A stretch of DNA of 12,186 nt, taken from an uncultured bacterium. GTDB lineage: Bacteria; Patescibacteriota; Saccharimonadia; Saccharimonadales; Saccharimonadaceae. Shown here piece after piece: positions 6,924 through 12,186 of this stretch. The notes beneath the pieces are model-generated. The model had not been told where the DNA came from. It worked only from the letters and a program-made list of their open reading frames with translations, and made no database searches. Where the stretch lies: NCBI GenBank assembly GCA_937930585.1, contig CALHCA010000091.1:1-12186 (forward strand). Reading direction: 5' to 3'. A program made the translations under genes and the position numbers. Within the stretch, counting starts at the first letter, position 1. Each line of letters starts with the position of its first letter.

Positions 6924-7808
6924 TTATTTTAAATATCCGTTTATAAAGCTCTGCGCAGTTGCTTCTTTGCCGTTTGGGGTAAGAAGCGTTTTTATTTCTA
7001 GAAATTCGTTATCAGCAAATTTAAGTGTTAAAGGCGAATTTTCGGGATTTGAGCTTACTACTTTCGCAGTCTTAACAACTATTAAATAGTTATTGATTTG
7101 AATTTTGCTTTTCGGGAATATTTCGAAAGCGCGAATTTGCTGTTCTGCTTGTTTTGCAGTTTGATTTTCTGGATTTAAAATCGAATCGCTTTTTTTAAGA
7201 AGTTGGCAATATTCAGCTCGTGAACTATCTTGTTTTTCACCTTTTAGCTCGCCAGAAATAATCTTTGGTAAATCTCGCACCAACATTTCAGCCCCAATCT
7301 TACCACAAATTTTATAAAGCTCACTGGCAGTTTCTGTTTTCGAAAGTTTAATTTCTTCTTGCGAATAAACATCGCCGGCATCCATTTCTTTCGAAAGTTT
7401 CATTAGCGAAACGCCAGTTTTCGTATCGCCATTTAAAATTGCACTTTCAATTGGGCTTGGCCCGCGATATTTTGGTAGAAGTGAAGGGTGGACATTAACT
7501 ATTGCGGGTGTAAACAAATCGATTATTTCTTGCGGAATAATTCGTCCGAACGAAACCAAAACACCCACTGGATTTTCAAAATTCTGCACAAATTCGATAA
7601 TTTCATTCATTTTTTGTGGTTGAAGAACGGGGATTTTAAAATTTTCACCAATTTTCTTAACTTTTGGCGATTGAAGTTTTTGGCCACGACCTTTTTTAGA
7701 ATCTGGTTTAGTAATAATTCCAGCAATTTCGAAATTTTCGTCAATTAATTTTTGGAGCGAAACGGCCGAAAAATCTTCTGTACCAAAGAAAATTATAGGA
7801 TTTTTCAA
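6924..7808 (-). CDS. fmt: Methionyl-tRNA formyltransferase
   Basis: A 294-residue enzyme that formylates Met-tRNA(fMet) using 10-formyltetrahydrofolate. The N-terminal Rossmann part starts IIFFGTEDFSAVSL. The catalytic trio is N105, H107 and D143, in NVHPSLLPKYRG (105-116) and KEMDAGD (140-146); the C-terminal region (about 205-294) is the tRNA-binding barrel. The start is TTG at 7808: homology begins at once, no ATG lies near it, and it follows the TAG stop of def with no base between them. GGGAGGA about 11 bases upstream, inside the end of def, serves as ribosome binding site. def and fmt are thus translationally coupled, as is usual for this pair. Slightly shorter than the E. coli protein (315). 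Confidence 0.95.
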   Translation of the reverse strand: MKNPIIFFGTEDFSAVSLQKLIDENFEIAGIITKPDSKKGRGQKLQSPKVKKIGENFKIPVLQPQKMNEIIEFVQNFENPVGVLVSFGRIIPQEIIDLFTPAIVNVHPSLLPKYRGPSPIESAILNGDTKTGVSLMKLSKEMDAGDVYSQEEIKLSKTETASELYKICGKIGAEMLVRDLPKIISGELKGEKQDSSRAEYCQLLKKSDSILNPENQTAKQAEQQIRAFEIFPKSKIQINNYLIVVKTAKVVSSNPENSPLTLKFADNEFLEIKTLLTPNGKEATAQSFINGYLK

Positions 7809-8390
7809 CTATAAATCCTCCCATAAATCAGAGTTATTTTTGATGTCTTTCTCGTAGTTTAGTGACTGCAATTCGCCATCTTCATCTAAACGGTAAAACG
7901 CGTCTTTTTTGTCGCGAATATGGTCGATAAAGAGAACACCGTTTGTGTGGTCGATTTCATGCTGAAGAACGCGAGCGAGAAAATCTTCAGCCTTAATTCG
8001 AACTTCATTTCCATAAATATCAAGCGCTTTAACGCGAATTTTTGAAGCTCGCGGAACTTTACCATAAATTCCTTTAATTGAAAGGCAACCTTCGAAATCT
8101 TCAACGGTTTTTCCTTCGAATTTTGTAATTTCGGGGTTGATTAAAGCGGTAAATTCCTTGTTATTTTTATCATCTAAATCACTTCGAACAATAATGATTT
8201 TGTAGAGTTTGTTAATTTGTGGTGCAGCAATTGCAGCTGAAATTTCATGCGGGTGGGCATTTTCCCAATCAAGGCTGGCATCAATCATATCTTGCACAAT
8301 TTGGCGAACTTCATCTGTAATGATATGCACGCGTTCGCATTTTTTGCGCAAATTCTGGTTAGGCAAGGTTATAATATCTTCTTTTTTCAT
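7809..8390 (-). CDS. def: Peptide deformylase with altered motif 1
   Basis: A 193-residue metalloenzyme that removes the N-formyl group from new proteins. Motif 2 is EGCLS (100-104, metal ligand C102) and motif 3 is QHEIDH (143-148, ligands H144 and H148, catalytic E145). Motif 1, normally GxGLAAxQ, reads SAAIAAPQ at 51-58, so both usual glycines are replaced while the Gln is kept. I chose the ATG at 8390 because a consensus-spaced promoter ends 7 bases before it; the longer in-frame start at 8426 (TTG) lies in the -35 box. The gene heads the def-fmt operon and has no Shine-Dalgarno sequence, so its mRNA is probably leaderless. It ends with TAG directly before the fmt start. Confidence 0.93.
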   Translation of the reverse strand: MKKEDIITLPNQNLRKKCERVHIITDEVRQIVQDMIDASLDWENAHPHEISAAIAAPQINKLYKIIIVRSDLDDKNNKEFTALINPEITKFEGKTVEDFEGCLSIKGIYGKVPRASKIRVKALDIYGNEVRIKAEDFLARVLQHEIDHTNGVLFIDHIRDKKDAFYRLDEDGELQSLNYEKDIKNNSDLWEDL

Positions 8391-8397
8391 TGTTTTT

Positions 8398-8426
8398 ATT
8401 ATACCATTTTTATATATTAAAAGCAA
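8398..8426 (-). promoter_or_regulatory. Promoter of def-fmt; predicts a leaderless mRNA
   Basis: Minus strand: -35 TTGCTT (8426-8421), a 17-base spacer, -10 TATAAT (8403-8398), then seven bases (AAAAACA) to ATG 8390. No Shine-Dalgarno match exists. Its -35 box is only seven bases from the -35 of the divergent plus-strand promoter, so the two may compete for polymerase. Confidence 0.7.
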
Positions 8427-8433
8427 AAAGTAC

Positions 8434-8463
8434 TTGACAGCGTGTATATGTGCACACTACAAT
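8434..8463 (+). promoter_or_regulatory. Promoter of the two-gene unknown unit
   Basis: TTGACA (8434-8439), an 18-base spacer and TACAAT (8458-8463). The predicted start is near 8470, giving a leader of about 57 bases before ATG 8527. The spacer carries a dyad that could be an operator. Confidence 0.72.
8442..8457. promoter_or_regulatory. Possible operator dyad inside the promoter spacer
   Basis: The segment gtgtatatgtgcacac has terminal arms gtgt and acac and contains the perfect 8-base palindrome tgtgcaca at 8449-8456. It lies between the -35 and -10 boxes, a position where a bound repressor would block polymerase. The regulator is unknown; repression by a product of the unit is only a possibility. 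Confidence 0.4.
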
Positions 8464-8526
8464 TAAGGTTAGAAATTGTGATTAGTGGATTTCCGGTATA
8501 CGCCATTTGTTTTATTAGGAGGTAAT

Positions 8527-8646
8527 ATGGATGAAATAACTACAAATATCGAAAAGGAGTTTGGCATAGAATTAGGATCTTCAACGGATAGGTATTTTGA
8601 TAATATGCCTGACCAAATTGTTAGATCAATTTTTGCTAAAATATAA
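8527..8646 (+). CDS. Small 39-residue protein, first gene of an unknown two-gene unit
   Basis: The frame encodes MDEITTNIEKEFGIELG followed by SSTDRYFDNMPDQIVRSIF and ends AKI. It is acidic and soluble, has no cysteine or membrane segment, and is not a family I recognise. Evidence that it is translated: a near-perfect AGGAGG (8518-8523) 3 bases before ATG 8527, its own promoter, and a stop (8644-8646) overlapping the ribosome binding site of the next gene (AAGGAG, 8645-8650). Both arginine codons are AGG or AGA, unlike the CGN used in the core genes. It could be a regulator, an antitoxin-like partner or a leader peptide coupling translation of the larger gene; the sequence does not decide. 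Confidence 0.68.
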   Translation: MDEITTNIEKEFGIELGSSTDRYFDNMPDQIVRSIFAKI

Positions 8647-8657
8647 GGAGTTATTTC

Positions 8658-9005
8658 ATGAAAGAAATTACAGATTTTTTAGATCTAATAAAACCAAAAA
8701 ATGACAGGGAAATGTTTTCGGCGTTGATTTATCTTGCGTTGATATTTTTCGAAATGGATAATTACGAAGGTGTAGAATATCTTGCGAAAGATTATTACGG
8801 ACGAATGATCTCTGAAGGTCGAGGATTTTCTAGCCCTGATAACAAATTTTTGCCAAGCATAGTTGAATTTGGCGAGCTGACTGGATTTATACTTGAAGAC
8901 ATTGAAAAGGTAAAATCTGGCAAAATGACGAAAGATGGAGCAAGAAAAGATAATTTAGATTATTTAAAGAATTATGTTTTTGACATTTCGAAAAAAGATA
9001 ATTAA
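8658..9005 (+). CDS. Unknown 115-residue protein, second gene of the unit
   Basis: A predicted mostly helical, acidic protein. A hydrophobic stretch, MFSALIYLALIFFEM (about 19-33), looks like a buried helix more than a membrane span, since it is short and flanked by charged residues. I do not recognise a family or catalytic motif. The start at 8658 follows AAGGAG (8645-8650) and lies 11 bases after the 39-residue gene, so the two are co-transcribed and probably coupled. Four of the six arginine codons in the unit are AGG/AGA, suggesting a different history from rpsA or infB. The TAA stop shares the tetranucleotide TTAA (9002-9005) with the stop of convergent priA, with no terminator between them. 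Confidence 0.78.
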   Translation: MKEITDFLDLIKPKNDREMFSALIYLALIFFEMDNYEGVEYLAKDYYGRMISEGRGFSSPDNKFLPSIVEFGELTGFILEDIEKVKSGKMTKDGARKDNLDYLKNYVFDISKKDN

Positions 9006-10969
9006 ATTAATCCTGGTGGATCTAAGTCAACTCGCCATTGTGACTTGCCTTGAAATTCGCGCGCAATTGTGAGAAGTGGTGCGCGTTTTTTGCTCTTAAT
9101 GATAATTTGCCAACGATAAGTTTCTCCAATTCTTTCGTAAAAAGCTGGAGTCGGTCCGAAGATTTGAACTTTGCCTTTGAATTTTTCACGAATTATTTTA
9201 GCTTCCTTTTGTGCATTTAAAATCGCTGATTTTTCAGTTTTATAAACGCAAGTTAGTTTTAATAAATAAACAAATGGTGGATAATTTTGTTTTTGGCGAT
9301 TTTTAATTTCGAAATTATAGAATCCAGCGTAATCTTGATTTAAGCCAAATTGAATTGATGGAGCTTCAGGCTGATAAGTTTGAATAATCACATTTGATTC
9401 ATTAGAATGTCGCCCAACACGACCAATCACTTGTGAAATTAACTGAAAATTTCGCTCACTTGAAGTAAAATCGGGTAAAGCTAAACCGGCATCTGCCTGA
9501 ACTACGCAAACAGTTTTTAGGTTCGGCAAATCTAAGCCTTTGGCAATAACTTGTGTACCGATAATAATATCAATTTCACCATTGCGAATTTCATCATAAA
9601 GCTTTTCAACAGTTTCATTTTTATCGCTATCCGCATCAAAGCGCGCAATTTTTTTCTGAGGGAAGAGCTTTCGAATTTCTTCTTCGATTGCTTTTGTACC
9701 GATTCCTTTGTGGATAATTTCCGCTTCGCTACAATCTGGGCAAGAAGTTGGTGGCCGCTCTTTATGCCCACAAATATGGCAAACTAGTTGAAATTTATCT
9801 GTATGTAAAGTAAGCGGGATGAGGCAATTCGGGCAAAGTGCCGTCCATCCGCAGTTGTGGCAAAGTGTTACGCTCGCTGAACCACGGCGGTTGTGATAAA
9901 TTAAAACTTGTTTATTTTCATTTAAAGTTTGCTCCATTTCGGTAAGCATTTTTTTTGAAAAGAATCGGTGTGATTTTGAATCTTTTTTGGTTAAATCTAT
10001 TAGTTCAATTTTTGGTGGTTTGGCTTCTTTTTTAGCAAGTTCAGTTAGTTTTATGATTTCATTTCCACAGTTTTTTGCTGAAATTTCTGCTAGAAAATAA
10101 TCTTCAACAAGCGGCGTTGCTGAACCAAAAATTGCTTTAAAATTAAATTTCGAAGCCAAAAAACTGCTCGCTCGTAATGCAGAATATTTTGGTGTTTGAT
10201 CTTGTTTAAAACTTGGCTCATGACATTCATCAATTACAATTAAACCTAAATTTCGAACTGGCGCAAAAAGTGCAGAGCGAGCCCCAATAATAATTTGCGG
10301 TTTTTCATCGTGCAAAATTTTTAACCAAGTTTTGTGGCGTTCTGATTCGGTTCGGTGTGAATGAATAATCTTAATATTTTCAAAATGCTTTTCAAAATTA
10401 GAAACTAATTGCGAAGTTAAGGCGATTTCTGGTACTAGAATTATTGCCGATTTTTGATTTTGCAAAGTTTTTTTTGCTTGATTGATATAAATTGAAGTTT
10501 TTCCAGAACCTGTAATTCCATGCAAAAGAATCGTTCCTGAATTTATTTTATCAAGTTTGTTGATGGCTTTTTCTTGCTGAGCTGTGTATAAAAAATTTGA
10601 ACAATTAGTTTGTTTTTCATCTATCATTTCTCTTTTTTCAACTTTCGAAAAACGCCGATTTTTATTAATGCCATTTGGTAAAATTCCACTCAAAACTTGT
10701 GCAAGCGGAGTGTTGTAATATTCTTTCATCCATTTTGAAAGCTGAATTAAATGCTCAGGGATTGCTATTTTTTCTATATTTTTTGTAATTTCACGAGTCT
10801 CAAAATCTGGCTTTTGAACTTCACGCCAAACTACGCCAGTCATATTTTTTTTGCCAACAGGAACTTCGACAATCTGGCCAATTTTAAGTTTTTCTTTTGA
10901 AGCATATGTAAATACTTCGCTATTTGAGCGAATAATTTTTATCGGAGCAACTTCAAAATAGAATTCCAT
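9002..10969 (-). CDS. priA: Primosomal protein N' (PriA helicase)
   Basis: A 655-residue 3'-5' DNA helicase that recognises stalled forks and reloads the replisome. An N-terminal DNA-binding domain occupies about 1-100. The helicase core has Walker A GITGSGKT (151-158), the Walker B/DEAH-type motif as DECHE (247-251; DEEH is usual), GSATP (282-286) and motif VI QVIGRVGR (513-520; QVAGRAGR is usual). The zinc-binding insert has eight cysteines in four pairs (370/373, 379/382, 397/400, 410/413). The C-terminus ends VDLDPPGLI, normal for the family. Start ATG 10969 has no Shine-Dalgarno sequence; a TAAAAT box lies 7 bases upstream. In many bacteria priA, def and fmt are adjacent; here the two-gene unit separates them. 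Confidence 0.96.
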   Translation of the reverse strand: MEFYFEVAPIKIIRSNSEVFTYASKEKLKIGQIVEVPVGKKNMTGVVWREVQKPDFETREITKNIEKIAIPEHLIQLSKWMKEYYNTPLAQVLSGILPNGINKNRRFSKVEKREMIDEKQTNCSNFLYTAQQEKAINKLDKINSGTILLHGITGSGKTSIYINQAKKTLQNQKSAIILVPEIALTSQLVSNFEKHFENIKIIHSHRTESERHKTWLKILHDEKPQIIIGARSALFAPVRNLGLIVIDECHEPSFKQDQTPKYSALRASSFLASKFNFKAIFGSATPLVEDYFLAEISAKNCGNEIIKLTELAKKEAKPPKIELIDLTKKDSKSHRFFSKKMLTEMEQTLNENKQVLIYHNRRGSASVTLCHNCGWTALCPNCLIPLTLHTDKFQLVCHICGHKERPPTSCPDCSEAEIIHKGIGTKAIEEEIRKLFPQKKIARFDADSDKNETVEKLYDEIRNGEIDIIIGTQVIAKGLDLPNLKTVCVVQADAGLALPDFTSSERNFQLISQVIGRVGRHSNESNVIIQTYQPEAPSIQFGLNQDYAGFYNFEIKNRQKQNYPPFVYLLKLTCVYKTEKSAILNAQKEAKIIREKFKGKVQIFGPTPAFYERIGETYRWQIIIKSKKRAPLLTIAREFQGKSQWRVDLDPPGLI

Positions 10970-10976
10970 ATATTTT

Positions 10977-10982
10977 ATTTTA
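10977..10982 (-). promoter_or_regulatory. Likely -10 box of priA
   Basis: Minus-strand TAAAAT ends 7 bases before ATG 10969. The hexamer 17 bases upstream (TTTATT) is a poor -35 match. With no Shine-Dalgarno sequence near the ATG, a leaderless message is plausible, but support is weaker than for def or the ROK gene because the region is simply AT-rich. Confidence 0.4.
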
Positions 10983-11017
10983 CATCAAAAATAGCGAAAA
11001 ATAAAATATTTTTATGC

Positions 11018-11023
11018 TAAAAT
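11018..11023 (+). promoter_or_regulatory. Extended -10 promoter of the winged-helix gene
   Basis: TGCTAAAAT, with the hexamer at 11018-11023, is the same extended -10 sequence as before the DUF5663-like gene (6430-6438). No good -35 is seen. The predicted start near 11030 gives a leader of about 50 bases before ATG 11080. Confidence 0.5.
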
Positions 11024-11079
11024 AAGCCTTGCGAAAATATCGAAAATTTTGTAAAATAGAAATACGAAAAGGCGAGTAT

Positions 11080-11400
11080 ATGGTAGATTTAGATATTTTT
11101 ATTACATCACGAGTAAAGCGAAAAATTGTTGTATTTTTCGTGACGTATCCTGTAATTAAAATGCATTCTCGCGGTCTCGCGAAACTTTTGAAAGAAGACC
11201 CAGGAAATATTCAGCGTGAGCTTGCTAAGCTTGAAAAAGTTGGTTTTTTGTATAGAGAAAAGAAAAAGAATACATACACTTATTTTGCAAATACGAATTT
11301 TTTATTTTTTTCTGAACTTCAATCAATTGTAGTAAAAGTTCGCGAGCAAAATAGTGTTTCGCGTTCTAGAAATTATATTGAAAAATCTGTAAAAAGGTAG
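11080..11400 (+). CDS. Winged helix-turn-helix transcriptional regulator
   Basis: A 106-residue protein. Residues about 8-70 fit a winged-helix DNA-binding domain: a first helix SRVKRKIVVFFVTYP, then HSRGLAKLLKEDPGNIQRELAKLEKVGFL (recognition helix around NIQRELAKLEKVGFL), then a wing REKKKNTYTYFANT. This resembles the ArsR-like wHTH domains sometimes fused or linked to nucleotidyltransferases. Its target is unknown. I chose ATG 11080 because AAAAGGCGAG lies just upstream; the in-frame TTG at 11029 would add 17 residues with no ribosome binding site and would begin at the predicted transcription start. recJ follows 13 bases after the TAG stop, so the two probably share a transcript; the C-terminal tail is basic. 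Confidence 0.82.
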   Translation: MVDLDIFITSRVKRKIVVFFVTYPVIKMHSRGLAKLLKEDPGNIQRELAKLEKVGFLYREKKKNTYTYFANTNFLFFSELQSIVVKVREQNSVSRSRNYIEKSVKR

Positions 11401-11413
11401 GTTTTTTAAGAAA

Positions 11414-12186
11414 GTGGTGGAGCGAATTTTTGAACAAATTTTAGAGAATCGTGGAATTTTAAAAGAGAATCGTGAGGCTTTTCTGAACCCAGATTATGAT
11501 AATCAGCACGATCCTTTTTTATTGCCCGATATGGAAAAGGCGGTTGAGCGATTACTTACTGCTCATAAAAATCAAGAAAAAATCACTGTATATGGTGATT
11601 ATGATGTTGATGGAGTTTCTGCCTCGACTATTATTTTGGATGCTTTTGAAAAATTTGGCTTCAAAAATGTTGATTACTTTTTGCCGGATCGCTTTAAAGA
11701 TGGCTATGGAATGAACGAGCGAGGTGTAAAATTGCTCGCAGAGCGTGGAACGAATCTAATTTTAACAGTTGACTGTGGAAGTTTAAATCACGCTGAAATT
11801 GATTTTGCGAAAGGCTTTGGAATTGATACAATTGTGACCGATCATCATAATATTGCTGAAGTGCAACCGAATGCGGTGGCGGTTGTGAACCCTCGCCGAA
11901 AAGAAAATCAATATCCGCAAGCTGAGAAATTCGCGGGCGTTGGTGTAGCTTTTAAATTGATCCAAGCTCTACAAACCAGACTTGACGGCTTACCAATTGG
12001 CCAAGAGAAATGGTTGCTTGATATGGTAGCGCTTGGTACGGTGTGTGATATTATGCAGCAAACTGTTGAAAACCGTCAGAATACTTTTTGGGGCTTGAAA
12101 GTAATGGAGAAAACTCGGCGTAATGGTCTTAAGTCTATGCTAGCTTATGCTGTAATTGACAAACCAAATAGTTCTACGCTTGGTTT
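11414..12186 (+). CDS. recJ: Single-stranded-DNA exonuclease RecJ, N-terminal part (runs off window)
   Basis: At least 257 residues, continuing past the window edge. This is a DHH-family 5'-3' single-strand DNA exonuclease of recombination and repair. Motif I is YGDYDVDG (60-67), motif II LTVDCG (117-122) and motif III TDHH (142-145); GVGVAFKL and the core motif ALGTVCDIM follow. The aspartates and histidines that bind the metal ions are all present. The start is probably GTG at 11414 or GTG at 11417: an in-frame stop lies at 11390-11392 and no ATG is available in between, while AGGTAGG at 11395-11401 overlaps the stop of the previous gene and can serve as ribosome binding site. RecJ proteins are usually 550-800 residues, so more than half is missing. 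Confidence 0.93.
   Translation, partial: MVERIFEQILENRGILKENREAFLNPDYDNQHDPFLLPDMEKAVERLLTAHKNQEKITVYGDYDVDGVSASTIILDAFEKFGFKNVDYFLPDRFKDGYGMNERGVKLLAERGTNLILTVDCGSLNHAEIDFAKGFGIDTIVTDHHNIAEVQPNAVAVVNPRRKENQYPQAEKFAGVGVAFKLIQALQTRLDGLPIGQEKWLLDMVALGTVCDIMQQTVENRQNTFWGLKVMEKTRRNGLKSMLAYAVIDKPNSSTLG

Noticed and set aside
8391..8426. Longer start for def at 8426
   Set aside because: That TTG is the -35 box of a well-spaced promoter whose -10 ends 7 bases before the ATG at 8390.
8209..8466. Plus-strand frame opposite def
   Set aside because: It is the complement of deformylase coding sequence, without a ribosome site, and crosses two promoters.
11029..11079. TTG start at 11029 for the winged-helix gene
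   Set aside because: It lies at the predicted transcription start, has no ribosome site, and adds residues outside the domain; ATG 11080 has an upstream site.
11496..11714. Frame of 72 codons at 11496-11714
   Set aside because: It is an out-of-frame shadow of recJ, whose DYDVDG and DHH motifs are in a different frame.
708..12186. UGA recoded as glycine (code 25)
   Set aside because: All core genes are full length with TGA as stop, and no family is interrupted by in-frame TGA.

Overview
The window looks like ordinary chromosome of a small-genome, AT-rich bacterium of the Patescibacteria (CPR), most likely a Saccharibacteria (TM7) relative. This assignment is inferred from the compact four-domain S1 protein, the short IF-2, a DUF5663-like protein, a KGG-repeat protein, the 23S/5S character and the dense gene packing. 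The standard code fits: every long gene is intact with TGA read as stop, although all twelve complete reading frames whose ends are visible finish with TAA or TAG. No mobile element, CRISPR array or tRNA gene was seen.

Layout. Bases 1-655 are the 3' end of a 23S rRNA gene, a structured spacer without tRNA, a 5S rRNA gene and a terminator. Bases 708-1565 (minus) hold an AT-rich gene with an HGTG motif resembling ADP-ribosyltransferase-fold proteins. Divergent from it is a small KGG protein gene with a consensus promoter (1639-1969). A bidirectional terminator separates this from a coupled minus-strand pair, a ROK-family sugar kinase and an HExxH zinc protein (2014-3290). Divergently transcribed are rpsA and infB (3443-6393), then a DUF5663-like gene (6466-6879). 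Convergent to these is a def-fmt operon (6924-8390, minus). A two-gene unit of unknown function (8434-9005, plus) lies between def and priA (9002-10969, minus). The right end has a winged-helix regulator and the start of recJ, which runs off the window.

How the genes work together. rpsA, infB, def and fmt form a translation-initiation neighbourhood: mRNA binding, initiator tRNA delivery, initiator formylation and later deformylation. priA and recJ serve replication restart and recombination. The ROK kinase and the metallopeptidase-like protein share a transcript. The two-gene unit and the HGTG gene are the parts least like the housekeeping background.

The most informative pattern is at gene starts. 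Minus-strand first genes (HGTG gene, ROK kinase, def and probably priA) have a -10 box ending only 6-7 bases before ATG and no Shine-Dalgarno sequence, so they look leaderless. Operon-internal genes and plus-strand genes with leaders mostly carry AGGAGG-like sites. This pattern also decides several start codons.
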